NCBI GenBank assembly: GCA_033854735.1
Contig: JAWWPY010000515.1
Location: 1 to 38,994, forward strand
Source of the DNA: JAWWPY01 sp033854735
GTDB taxonomy: Bacteria; Actinomycetota; Actinomycetes; Streptosporangiales; Streptosporangiaceae
DNA length: 38,994 nucleotides
Reading direction: 5' to 3'
Of the stretch, positions 16,235 to 24,486 are shown piece by piece. Each line of letters begins with the position of its first letter. The first letter of the stretch is position 1. Position numbers and translations under genes: made by a program. Under the pieces are notes generated by a model. The model was not told the DNA's origin and did no database searches. It saw nothing but the letters and a program-made list of their open reading frames with translations.

Positions 16235-17523
16235 TGTTCCGCAGCGAGCGGGTCCGCCGGCCGCGGGTGCTCATGCTCATCGAGAACGTGCCGCTGGCCC
16301 GCGACCACCGGCTGCGCAAGCAGGCTGCGGCCTTGCTGGCCAGCCAGTTCGAGGTGACCGTCATCTGCCGGAGGGACCCGGGCAACAAGGCATGCGTGCC
16401 GGGCGTGCGGGTGCTCGAGTACCCGGCGCCGCCCGAGGGTTCCGGCCTGCTCGCGTTCGCCGGGGAGTACGGGTATTCGGTCGTGATGGCCGCCGTTCTC
16501 ACCGTCTGGGCCTTCGTCCGGCACGGTTTCGACATCCTTCAGGTAGCGAGCACGCCGGACATCTACTTCCTGCTCGCCGCGCCATGCCGGTGGCTGGGAC
16601 GTCCGGTCGTCTTCGACTTCCGTGACCCGTCGCCGGAGACCTACGAGGCACGTTACGGGCCCGGCAACGGCGCCACTTACCGCGCGCTCCTGCTGCTTGA
16701 GCGCTGGAGCCTGCGGGCGGCCGACCGCGTCCTGGTCGTCAACGAATCCCTGCGGCGGATGGCCCGCCAGCGAGGAGGCGTCGACGATGCCCGGATCGTC
16801 CTGGTCGGGAACGGCCCGGCCGCGTCGCGGGTCGTCCGCCGCCCGGCCCGGCCCGAGCTGAGGCAGGGACGGCGCCGGCTGTGCTGCTGGGTGGGTTTGA
16901 TCGGCCCACAGGACCGGGTCGACCTGGCCCTGCGGGCGGTCGATCATCTGGTGCACGTCAGGAAGCGGACCGACTGCGCGTTCGCCTTCGTCGGTGCGGG
17001 CGAGGCGCTGCCCGCGGCCCGCGAACTGGTCGCTGAGCTCGGCATCGGGGACTGGGTGAGCTTTCCCGGCTGGGCGCAGGAAGAACAGGTCTTCGACTAC
17101 CTGTCGACCGCCGATCTCGGGCTCGAGCCCAACACGGAGGAATACGTGTCTCCCGTCAAGGTGATGGAGTATCTGGCGGCTGGCCTGCCGGTCGTGGCGT
17201 TTGCGGCCGAAGAGAATGTCCGCCTGGCGGGCGATGCGGCCCGGTACGCCCCTAAGGGAAATATCACCGCGATGGCCCGGCTCATCGATGAGCTGCTGGA
17301 CGACGAGGCCAGCCGTGAGCACATGGGACGGATAGGCCAGAATCGTGTGAAAGAGTTTATCGCGTGGGACCATCAAGCCGGGCCTTACGTTTCGGCACTA
17401 GTGGAGCTACTCGGTCCAGTTGCCGCGCATCGCGACGGCTCAGCGGGCGGAAATAAGCGGAAAAAGCAGGAAAGAGAGGTCATTAGCGTGACCGGGAACG
17501 GATTGGCGGGCAGGCACCGATGA
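16231..17523 (+). CDS. GT4-family glycosyltransferase (GT-B fold)
   Basis: A 430-aa cytoplasmic or membrane-associated glycosyltransferase. The N-terminal Rossmann part starts RVLMLIENVPLARDHRLRK and includes a hydrophobic stretch near residue 85 (VVMAAVLTVWAFV) that may touch the membrane. The C-terminal donor-binding half has FVGAGEALPAARELV, VSFPGWAQEEQVFDYL and SPVKVMEYLAAGLPVVAF, the GT4-type nucleotide-sugar site. It is the only clear glycosyltransferase in the operon besides the phosphoglycosyl transferase, so it should add the second sugar of the repeat unit. ATG 16231 has AGGAGG at 16218-16223 and overlaps the previous stop (ATGA). The last 35 residues are Lys/Gly-rich and lie outside the fold. 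The stop overlaps the next gene's ATG. Confidence 0.87.
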   Translation: MMFRSERVRRPRVLMLIENVPLARDHRLRKQAAALLASQFEVTVICRRDPGNKACVPGVRVLEYPAPPEGSGLLAFAGEYGYSVVMAAVLTVWAFVRHGFDILQVASTPDIYFLLAAPCRWLGRPVVFDFRDPSPETYEARYGPGNGATYRALLLLERWSLRAADRVLVVNESLRRMARQRGGVDDARIVLVGNGPAASRVVRRPARPELRQGRRRLCCWVGLIGPQDRVDLALRAVDHLVHVRKRTDCAFAFVGAGEALPAARELVAELGIGDWVSFPGWAQEEQVFDYLSTADLGLEPNTEEYVSPVKVMEYLAAGLPVVAFAAEENVRLAGDAARYAPKGNITAMARLIDELLDDEASREHMGRIGQNRVKEFIAWDHQAGPYVSALVELLGPVAAHRDGSAGGNKRKKQEREVISVTGNGLAGRHR

Positions 17524-19019
17524 AGCTATTGCGTAAACGCGCCATATGGGTGGTGCTCGCGACGATGGCCTGCCTGGCCGGAGCCTGGCTGGTCGGCTCG
17601 GGCGGGACGACGCAATACACCTCCACCGCGGTGGTGGACGTGGAGGCGCGGGTCTTCGCCAACACGGTGCCGGTGACGCCGAACCTCGCGAACGAGAAGG
17701 CGATCGCGACATCCGGGAGCGTCCTGGACAGCGCCGCGCAATCGCTGGGCCTGACCTCCGACGGATTGGCGGCGCGGCTGGCCGTCTCCTCGCCGGCGAG
17801 CACCAACCTGCTGTCGATCGCCTGCACGACGCCGGAGCCCACGACGGCTCAGCAGTGCGCCGCGGCCGTGGCTCAGGCCTACGCCAACTTCCGCAATGAC
17901 GCGGCGAGTTCCAAGTCGGTCCGGGCGCATGACTCGTTCAGTGTCACGGTGGTGACGCCGGCGCTGCTGCCCGCCGCGCCCACCGGGACGAGCAGGCTGG
18001 TCGTGCTGTCCCTCGGCGCCGTGCTCGGGCTGGCGCTGGGCGTCGGGACCGCGTTCGTGCGCGATCGTTTCGACGACCGGGTCCGGGACCGCGCCGACCT
18101 CGGACAATGCCTGGATGCCCCGGTCCTGGCGGCTATCCCGCGGGTCCGCCGTTCGGTGGGTCCAGCGTCGGTCTTCCGCAACGCCCCGCTTTCCCGGGCG
18201 GCGGAAGCCTACCGTCATCTCCGGGTGCGCCTCGACTCGCTGATCGCCGCGACAGATTCCCGGGGCCGGGTCGTCCTGGTGACCGGCGCTCACCCGGGCG
18301 AGGGCCGCACGTGTGTCGCCAGCAACCTGGCCGCGGCGCTGGCGCACGCCGGGGCCAACGTCCTTCTGGTCGATGCGGACCTGCGGCATCCGTCGCTGAG
18401 CGAGGTCTTCCACACCAGCGAACGGCGCGGGCTGATTGACCTGCTGGCCGGTGAGGTGTCGCTCAACGATGTGATCGTGCCGACCGACCTGCCCGGCCTG
18501 GGCCTGGTGACCGTCGGAACGGCCACCGACCGGTCGGCGGAGATGTTTGAGGTTGGCCGGCTGACTCGCGCTTTCGCGGGCCTGACGGCCGCGGCGGATG
18601 TCGTGATTGTCGACAGCGGGCCGGCCCTGACCGTTTCTGACCCGATCGCACTGACCCGGGTGAGCAACGTGGTGATGGTCGTGGCTAACGTCCGCCGCAC
18701 CCGCCGGGCCGCTGTCAGGACCGCCGTGGGTGAAATCAGGGGGGCCGGGCCGGCGACCATTGTCGGCGTAATCACCGGCTCGCGCTCATTCAGGAATACC
18801 CGGCCGCGCCGCGACTTCGGAGCTGGGTGGAAATCGCTGGCATCTTCCGCCGCCGGGCCCGTGCCGGTGAGCGCTGACGACGCTGACGGCCGGGAAGCGG
18901 CCTCGCACAGTGGCTGGAAGCACCGGGTGCTGGCGGACAGACCGCAAAGGGCTCTGACAAATGATGCCCATTGGGTAGACCACGAATTGCTCACCGAGGA
19001 GCGCGCGCTCACCAACTGA
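17520..19019 (+). CDS. Wzz/Wzc-like polysaccharide co-polymerase with CpsD/BY-kinase-type ATPase domain (atypical)
   Basis: A 499-aa protein. Transmembrane helix 1 lies at about residues 8-27 and helix 2 at about 162-182, flanking a short extracytoplasmic loop as in Wzz chain-length regulators; VVTPALLPAAPTG before helix 2 resembles the Pro-rich motif. Residues about 225-430 form a P-loop domain like bacterial tyrosine kinases: Walker A GAHPGEGRT, Walker A' VLLVDADLRHP (D285, D287) and Walker B VVIVDSGPA (D365). Two features are odd. The Walker A lysine is arginine (R263), and the C-terminal tail contains no tyrosine, so the usual autophosphorylation cluster is missing. It may act as a structural or weakly active length regulator of the polymerase fusion encoded two genes upstream. 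The ATG overlaps the glycosyltransferase stop. Confidence 0.83.
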   Translation: MKLLRKRAIWVVLATMACLAGAWLVGSGGTTQYTSTAVVDVEARVFANTVPVTPNLANEKAIATSGSVLDSAAQSLGLTSDGLAARLAVSSPASTNLLSIACTTPEPTTAQQCAAAVAQAYANFRNDAASSKSVRAHDSFSVTVVTPALLPAAPTGTSRLVVLSLGAVLGLALGVGTAFVRDRFDDRVRDRADLGQCLDAPVLAAIPRVRRSVGPASVFRNAPLSRAAEAYRHLRVRLDSLIAATDSRGRVVLVTGAHPGEGRTCVASNLAAALAHAGANVLLVDADLRHPSLSEVFHTSERRGLIDLLAGEVSLNDVIVPTDLPGLGLVTVGTATDRSAEMFEVGRLTRAFAGLTAAADVVIVDSGPALTVSDPIALTRVSNVVMVVANVRRTRRAAVRTAVGEIRGAGPATIVGVITGSRSFRNTRPRRDFGAGWKSLASSAAGPVPVSADDADGREAASHSGWKHRVLADRPQRALTNDAHWVDHELLTEERALTN

Positions 19020-19024
19020 TCAGC

Positions 19025-19032
19025 AGGAGGAG
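19025..19032 (+). promoter_or_regulatory. Ribosome binding site that sets a TTG start
   Basis: AGGAGGAG lies just before TTG 19040. No ATG or GTG in the right frame lies close downstream at the head of the signal peptide, so this strong site decides the start of the GH5 gene. Confidence 0.7.
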
Positions 19033-19039
19033 AAACCGT

Positions 19040-20239
19040 TTGCGGATTCATGCATGGCCTGTCCATGCGAAGGTGCTGGGCGCCCTGTTGGTCGCGGCCG
19101 GGGCCATTCTGGTGCCGGTACTGGCCGGAGCCTCGCTGGCCCGGAATACCGGGGGGAGCGCCGCTACCGCCCCGGTCCAGGGATTGCACGTGTCCGGCAA
19201 CCAGATCGTCAACGCGAGCGGGAGAGCTGTCCGGCTGATCGGATTCAACAACTCGGGCGCCGAGTACGCCTGCGAGGAAGGCTGGGGGATTTTCGACACC
19301 CCGCAGGCCACCATGACCCGGGCCATCGTCGCGGCCATGGCGACCTGGGCCGGTGCGAATGCTGTCCGGGTGGCGGTCAATGAGCAGTGCTGGCTGGGGC
19401 GGCCGGGCATCAAGCCTGCCTACGCGGGCGCCAGATACCAGCGGGCCATCGAGCGGTACGTGTCACTGCTGAATGCCTACGGCTTCGCGGTGATCCTGGA
19501 CCTGGCCGGCACCGCGCCGGGCACCGAGATGCCGGCGAATCAGGAGGCGATGCCCGACAGCAACAGCGTGGCCTTCTGGCGGTCGGCGGCCACCGCGCTG
19601 CGCCGAAACAACTCGGTGGTGTTCGACCTGTTCAACGAGCCGTGGCCGGGCAGCAACGCGGATACGGCCGCGGCCTGGTCGTGCTGGCGGGACGGCGGGT
19701 GCACCGAGACCTCGCAGAACGGCGGCGCGGACTACCGAGCGGCCGGGATGCAGCAGCTGGTGAGCGCGGTCCGCGGCACCGGTGCCCGCAACATCGTCAT
19801 CGCGGAGGGCATCCGGTACGCCGAGGCCGTCGACCAGTGGCTGAAATACCGGCCCAGCGACCCGACCGGAAATCTCATCGCGTCGGTCCATGTGTACTCG
19901 TACAACGGCTGCTCCACCGTGCGCTGTTACGACGGGGCCATGAAAACGCTGGCCGCTCGCGTTCCCCTGCTTATTGGCGAACTGGGCCCGAACCTCACCA
20001 CGCCCTATACCCCGGCGCTCGACAGCCATTGCCCGCCTGCGGACATCGGCAGCACCGGATTCGACTCGACGTTGCTGAGCTGGGCGACCAGGAACAGGGT
20101 GAGCTGGACGGCGTGGAGCTGGAATCCCTGGGGCGACTGCTGGTCGCTGGTCAAAGACTTCCATGGCGCGCCCACCAGCCCGTACGGGGCGATCATAAAA
20201 TCGGCGCTGGCCAAGCAGCGGCAGGCGGCAGCGCCGTGA
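19040..20239 (+). CDS. Secreted glycoside hydrolase family 5-type glycanase (cellulase-like)
   Basis: A 399-aa exported hydrolase. An N-terminal signal sequence or membrane anchor (residues about 8-35, KVLGALLVAAGAILVPVLA) is followed by a (beta/alpha)8 domain. GFNNSGAEYACEEG and the Val-Arg-Val-Ala-Val-Asn strand (NAVRVAVNEQCW) are typical of GH5 endoglucanases. The catalytic acid/base is E200 in FDLFNEPWPG and the nucleophile is E314 in PLLIGELGPN. The C-terminal WTAWSWNPWGDCW matches the conserved Trp of the active site. Cys pairs fit an extracytoplasmic protein. It starts at TTG 19040, 20 bases after the Wzc-like stop, so it belongs to the operon and probably trims or releases the exported polymer, which suggests beta-linked sugar units. 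The gene ends 7 bases before the convergent glgM. Confidence 0.87.
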   Translation: MRIHAWPVHAKVLGALLVAAGAILVPVLAGASLARNTGGSAATAPVQGLHVSGNQIVNASGRAVRLIGFNNSGAEYACEEGWGIFDTPQATMTRAIVAAMATWAGANAVRVAVNEQCWLGRPGIKPAYAGARYQRAIERYVSLLNAYGFAVILDLAGTAPGTEMPANQEAMPDSNSVAFWRSAATALRRNNSVVFDLFNEPWPGSNADTAAAWSCWRDGGCTETSQNGGADYRAAGMQQLVSAVRGTGARNIVIAEGIRYAEAVDQWLKYRPSDPTGNLIASVHVYSYNGCSTVRCYDGAMKTLAARVPLLIGELGPNLTTPYTPALDSHCPPADIGSTGFDSTLLSWATRNRVSWTAWSWNPWGDCWSLVKDFHGAPTSPYGAIIKSALAKQRQAAAP

Positions 20240-20246
20240 GCGTTAT

Positions 20247-21398
20247 TCAGCGGGCCAACTCGGCGTACAGCGCCGCCGTCTGGGCCGCGATGGCCGCCCA
20301 GCCGAATTCGGCGATCGCCCGCTTACGCCCTCGCTGGCCCATCCAGGTGGCACGATCCGGGTCGCGCAGGAGCGTGTTGAGACCGTCGGCCAGGGCGGCC
20401 GGATCATCCGGCGGCACGAGCAGCCCGGTCTCGCCGTCGTCGACCACCTCAGGGATGCCTCCGACGCGCGAGGCCACCACGGCCGTGCCGCACGCCATCG
20501 CCTCAAGGTTCACGATCCCCAACGGCTCATACAGCGATGGGCACGCAAACGCCGTGGCGTGCGACAGCAACTGGATGACCTCACGCTTGGCGAGCATGCC
20601 GGACAGCCAGATCACGCCGGACCTGGTCTCCTGGAGGTGCTCGACCAGCGCGGTCACCTCGGCGGCCAGCTCCGGGGTGTCCGGCTGGCCCGCGCAGATC
20701 ACGAGCTGGGCCCCCGGATCGAGGGCGCCCGCCGCGCGCAGCAGCACCGGCAGGCCCTTCTGCCGGGTGATCCGGCCCACGAAGACCACGGCCGGCCGGG
20801 CCGGCTCGACGCCGTAACGCCGGAGCACGTCGGTCCCGGGGTCGGCGGCGTACTCGATGGTGTCGATGCCGTTCCGGATGACCTGGACGCGCTCCGGCGG
20901 CACGGCCGGGTAGGCGGCGAGCACATCGGCGCGCATGCCCTCGGACACGGCTACCACGGCGGCCGCGGACTCGACGGCGACCTTCTCGCACCAGGAGGAG
21001 AGGGCGTACCCGCCGCCCAGTTGCTCGGCCTTCCACGGGCGGAGCGGCTCAAGCGAATGCGTGGTGACGATGTGCGGCACGCCGTACAGCAGGGCCGCCA
21101 GGTGGCCCGCCAGGTTGGCGTACCAGGTGTGCGAGTGCACCAGGTCGGCGGAGCCGAGAGCGGCGGTCATCGACAGATCGGTGGAGATCGTCTGCAGGGC
21201 CTGGTTCGCCCCCTCGAGCAGCTCCCAGGGCCGGTGCGCGACGGCGCCCGCCCGGTCCGCGCCCTGGCAGTGCACGGTCAGGTCGACCAGGCCGCTGAGT
21301 TCCCTGGCCAGGTAGGTGACATGCACTCCGGCGCCGCCGTAGACCTCAGGCGGGTACTCGCGGGTCAGCAGCGCGACCCGCAACCTGCGTTCCGTCAC
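20247..21398 (-). CDS. glgM: Alpha-maltose-1-phosphate synthase / actinobacterial GT4 'glycogen synthase' (Rv1212c type)
   Basis: A 383-aa GT-B glycosyltransferase of family GT4. The N-terminus RVALLTREYPPEVYGGAGVHV is the hallmark of the actinobacterial enzyme first named GlgA and later shown in mycobacteria to join ADP-glucose to glucose-1-phosphate, giving maltose-1-phosphate for the GlgE pathway. VFVGRITRQKGLPVLL provides the phosphate-binding Arg/Lys, and EPLGIVNLEAMACG is the donor-site E-x7-E. At about 380 residues it is much shorter than GT5 glycogen synthases (about 480), which supports GlgM. The frame extends upstream, but GTG 21398 overlaps the glgC stop (GTGA) and begins at the family N-terminus. 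Third gene of pgm-glgC-glgM. Confidence 0.88.
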   Translation of the reverse strand: MTERRLRVALLTREYPPEVYGGAGVHVTYLARELSGLVDLTVHCQGADRAGAVAHRPWELLEGANQALQTISTDLSMTAALGSADLVHSHTWYANLAGHLAALLYGVPHIVTTHSLEPLRPWKAEQLGGGYALSSWCEKVAVESAAAVVAVSEGMRADVLAAYPAVPPERVQVIRNGIDTIEYAADPGTDVLRRYGVEPARPAVVFVGRITRQKGLPVLLRAAGALDPGAQLVICAGQPDTPELAAEVTALVEHLQETRSGVIWLSGMLAKREVIQLLSHATAFACPSLYEPLGIVNLEAMACGTAVVASRVGGIPEVVDDGETGLLVPPDDPAALADGLNTLLRDPDRATWMGQRGRKRAIAEFGWAAIAAQTAALYAELAR

Positions 21399-22633
21399 GC
21401 GGTCACCACCTGGCCCTTGCCCACCACGGTGATCCCGTCGTCGGACACGACGAAACCGCGCTCCCGGTCGTGCTCCTTGTCCACGCCGACGACCACGCCC
21501 TCGGGGACGACGACGTTCTTGTCGAGGATGGCGTTCTCGATCACCGCATGGCGGCCGATGATGGTGTTGTTCAGAATCACTGCGCGTTCCACCCGCGCCC
21601 AGCTGTTGACCCGGACCCCGGGGGAGAGCACGGCCTCGCGCACGAGCCCACCCGAGACGATGACCCCGTTGCTGACCAGGCTGTCGATCGCCCGGCCGAC
21701 GCGGTTGCCCGAGTCGTGCACGAACTTGGCCGGCGGCTGCGATGCGACCCGGGTCAGGATCGGCCACTTGTCGTTGTAGAGGTTGAACACCGGCAGGGCG
21801 GCGCACAGGTCCATATGGGCATCGAAGTAGGAGTCGAGCGTCCCGACGTCACGCCAGTACCCGCAATCGCGCTCGTTCGCGCCCGGCACCTCGTTGGTCA
21901 GGAAGTCGTACACATCCGCGTTGCGCTCGCCGACCAGCATCGGGACGATGTCGCCGCCCATGTCATGACGGCTCGCCCGGTTGACCGCGTCCTTGCGCAG
22001 GGTCTCGACGAGCACGTCGGCGGTGAACAGGTAGTTGCCCATCGACGCGTAGGCCTCGTCCGGGTGGCCGGGGCGCCCGGGCGGGTCGGCGGGCTTCTCC
22101 AGGAACGCCTCGATCGACCGACCGTCCGGGCCGGTCTGGATCACCCCGAACGCGGTGGCCTCGAGCCGCGGCACGGGTATGGCGGCCACCGTGACGCCTG
22201 CCCCTCGCTCCAGGTGCTGGCTGATCATCTGCCGGGGATCCATCCGGTAGACGTGATCGGCACCGAAGACGATCACGAGGTCGGGCCGCTCATCGTAGAT
22301 CAGGTTCAGCGACTGGTAGATGGCGTCCGCCGAGCCGGTAAACCAGTGCGGGCCCAGCCGCTGCTGCGCGGGCACCGGTGTCACGTAGTTGCCGAGCAGG
22401 TCGCTCATCCGCCAGGTGGTCGTGATGTGCCGGTCCAGGCTGTGGCTCTTGTACTGGGTCAGCACGCAAACCCGCAGGATGTTGGCGTTGACCAGGTTGG
22501 ACAGGGCGAAGTCGACCAGCCGGTACAGGCCACCGAACGGCACAGCGGGCTTGGCCCGGTCGGCGGTCAGCGGGGCCAGCCGCTTGCCCGCGCCGCCGGC
22601 CAGCACAATCCCGAGGATGTGTGGTTCGGCCAT
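21395..22633 (-). CDS. glgC: Glucose-1-phosphate adenylyltransferase
   Basis: A 412-aa enzyme that makes ADP-glucose from ATP and glucose-1-phosphate, the committed step of bacterial alpha-glucan synthesis. The pyrophosphorylase motif is near the start (GIVLAGGAGKRLAPLTADRAKPA), followed by VPFGGLYRLVDFALSN, FGADHVYRMDPRQM (Asp-metal site) and the glucose-1-phosphate site FLEKPADPPG. The C-terminal left-handed beta-helix is seen in the hexapeptide-like VNSWARVERAVILNN. ATG 22633 is chosen because AGGAGG lies 6 bases upstream and the family starts there; the frame continues 35 codons further without support. It sits one base after pgm and overlaps glgM by 4 bases, so the three are one transcript. 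Confidence 0.95.
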   Translation of the reverse strand: MAEPHILGIVLAGGAGKRLAPLTADRAKPAVPFGGLYRLVDFALSNLVNANILRVCVLTQYKSHSLDRHITTTWRMSDLLGNYVTPVPAQQRLGPHWFTGSADAIYQSLNLIYDERPDLVIVFGADHVYRMDPRQMISQHLERGAGVTVAAIPVPRLEATAFGVIQTGPDGRSIEAFLEKPADPPGRPGHPDEAYASMGNYLFTADVLVETLRKDAVNRASRHDMGGDIVPMLVGERNADVYDFLTNEVPGANERDCGYWRDVGTLDSYFDAHMDLCAALPVFNLYNDKWPILTRVASQPPAKFVHDSGNRVGRAIDSLVSNGVIVSGGLVREAVLSPGVRVNSWARVERAVILNNTIIGRHAVIENAILDKNVVVPEGVVVGVDKEHDRERGFVVSDDGITVVGKGQVVTA

Positions 22634-22634
22634 C

Positions 22635-24296
22635 TCACGCCTCCTTGACGACGGTGCCGGCGAGCACCCGGTCGAGAACCTGCTGCGCCTCCTCCTGGAT
22701 GCGAGCGAGATGATCGGCGCCCCGGAACGACTCGGCATAGAGCTTGTAGACGTCCTCGGTACCCGACGGCCGGGCCGCGAACCAGCCCGATTTGGTGATC
22801 ACCTTCAGCCCGCCCAGCGGCTCGCCATTGCCCGGCGCGGCGGTGAGGCGGTCGAGCACCGGCTCGCCGTCAAGTTCAGCCACGTCGACCTGATCGGGGG
22901 ACAGCTGGCCGAGGACGGCCTTCTGCTCCCGGGTGGCCGGGGCGTCGATGCGGGCGTAAGCCGGGTCGCCCAGGCGGGCGGCGAGGTCGCGGTAGTGCTC
23001 ACTGGGGGTCTGGCCGGTCACCGCGGTGATCTCGGAGGCGAGCAGGGCCAGGATGATGCCGTCCTTGTCGGTGGTCCAGACGCGGCCGTCGCGGCGCAGG
23101 AACGAAGCCCCGGCGCTCTCCTCGCCGCCGAACGCGATGCTCCCGTCGAGCAGCCCGGGCACGAACCACTTGAACCCGACCGGCACCTCGGTCAGCCGGC
23201 GGCCGGCCGCATCGGCCACCCGGTCGATGATGGAGGAACTGACCATGGTCTTGCCGACGGCGGCCGCGGCCGGCCAGCCCGCGCGGTGCCGGTACAGGTA
23301 GTCGATCGCGGCCGCGAGGTAATGGTTGGGATCGAGCAGGCCCGCGTCCGGCGTGACGATGCCGTGCCGGTCGGAGTCGGTGTCGTTGCCGGTCGCGATG
23401 GCGAACTCGGCCCGGCGGCCGATCAGCGAGGCCATCGCGTACGGTGACGAGCAGTCCATCCGGATCCGGCCGTCCCAGTCCAGGGTCATGAACCGGAAGG
23501 TGGCGTCGACCACGGGGTTGACCACGGTCAGGTCAAGCCCGAAGCGGCTGGCGATCTCGCCCCAGTAGGCCACGCTGGCACCGCCCAGCGGATCGGCGCC
23601 GATCCGCACCCCGGCGCCGCGCACCGCCTCGAGATCCACGACGGTCGGCAGCCCGGCCAGGTACTCGCCCAGGAAGTCGAAGCGGCCAGTGGTGTCCGCC
23701 GCCCGGGCCCGCGCGTAGCTGACCCGGCGCACCTCCCGCAGGCCGCCGCTGAGCAGCTCGTTGGCCCGGTCCTGGATCACCGTGGTGATCTGCGACCCGG
23801 CTGGGCCGCCGTCGGGCGGGTTGTACTTGAAGCCACCGTCTTCGGGCGGATTGTGCGACGGGGTGACCACGATCCCGTCCGCGAGGCCATCCGCTCGCGC
23901 CTCGTTGTGCGCGAGGATGGCGCGGGATACCGCGGGGGTCGGGGTGTAGCCGTCCCGGCTGTCCACCAGCACCTGCACGTCGTTGGCGGCGAGCACCTCG
24001 AGAGCGGTGACGAAGGCGGGCTCGGAGAGCGCATGGGTGTCGCGGCCCAGGTAAAGCGGGCCGCACGCGCCGGTCTGCGCGCGGTACTCGCAGATCGCCT
24101 GGGTCGTGGCGGCGATGTGGTCGTCGTTGAACGCCAGCTTGAGCGCCGAGCCGCGATGCCCGGACGTGCCGAACGCGACCCGCTGCTGCGGGATGGAGGG
24201 GTCAGGGTGCTCCGCGTAGTAGGCGGTGACCAGCCCGGCCACATCCACGAGGTCGGCCTGCCGGGCCGGCTGGCCGGCCCGCTCATCCACTGGCAC
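22635..24296 (-). CDS. pgm: Phosphoglucomutase (alpha-D-glucose phosphate-specific)
   Basis: A 553-aa enzyme interconverting glucose-6-phosphate and glucose-1-phosphate through a phosphoserine. The active-site serine is S147 in TPSHNPPEDGG. The N-terminal FGTSGHRGS, the metal loop NDTDSDRHG, the sugar-binding GGEESAGASFL and the C-terminal phosphate-binding RPSGTEDVYKLYAES are all in place. Length and motifs match the E. coli Pgm type. GTG 24296 has an AGGAAGGAG ribosome site upstream. As first gene of the operon it supplies glucose-1-phosphate both to GlgC and, as acceptor, to GlgM. Confidence 0.95.
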   Translation of the reverse strand: MPVDERAGQPARQADLVDVAGLVTAYYAEHPDPSIPQQRVAFGTSGHRGSALKLAFNDDHIAATTQAICEYRAQTGACGPLYLGRDTHALSEPAFVTALEVLAANDVQVLVDSRDGYTPTPAVSRAILAHNEARADGLADGIVVTPSHNPPEDGGFKYNPPDGGPAGSQITTVIQDRANELLSGGLREVRRVSYARARAADTTGRFDFLGEYLAGLPTVVDLEAVRGAGVRIGADPLGGASVAYWGEIASRFGLDLTVVNPVVDATFRFMTLDWDGRIRMDCSSPYAMASLIGRRAEFAIATGNDTDSDRHGIVTPDAGLLDPNHYLAAAIDYLYRHRAGWPAAAAVGKTMVSSSIIDRVADAAGRRLTEVPVGFKWFVPGLLDGSIAFGGEESAGASFLRRDGRVWTTDKDGIILALLASEITAVTGQTPSEHYRDLAARLGDPAYARIDAPATREQKAVLGQLSPDQVDVAELDGEPVLDRLTAAPGNGEPLGGLKVITKSGWFAARPSGTEDVYKLYAESFRGADHLARIQEEAQQVLDRVLAGTVVKEA

Positions 24297-24449
24297 CGCC
24301 CGCTCCTTCCTGGGCGGCGTGGCGCCCCGATCGACCGGTCAGCTGGAAACTCCCGGCTCCCCACCCAGTGTTCCCTCAAACCGGCCTGGCCGCCACGGGC
24401 CCGGCCGTGCCGCGGAACCTGCCCAGCGCAGATCAACGGCTGGTGTTCG

Positions 24450-24478
24450 TTGCGTTACTTTCGGGTTTTGGTTGTAAA
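24450..24478 (+). promoter_or_regulatory. Candidate sigma-70-like promoter, possibly for a leaderless transcript
   Basis: TTGCGT at 24450-24455 and TGTAAA at 24473-24478 are 17 bases apart, in an AT-rich patch otherwise absent nearby. The expected start point falls at or just before GTG 24487, so the DUF664 mRNA may be leaderless. The match to consensus is partial. Confidence 0.35.
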
Positions 24479-24486
24479 AACGAGTT

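Noticed and set aside
16216..17376. 386-aa minus-strand open frame opposite the GT4 gene
   Set aside because: No motifs; the plus-strand glycosyltransferase has a strong ribosome site and family motifs.
20247..21806. 519-aa version of the GT4 synthase starting at 21806
   Set aside because: The extra N-terminal part overlaps glgC and has shadow composition; GTG 21398 fits the family start and the 4-base overlap.
21470..22648. 392-aa plus-strand open frame opposite glgC
   Set aside because: glgC is unmistakable on the minus strand; the plus frame has shadow composition.
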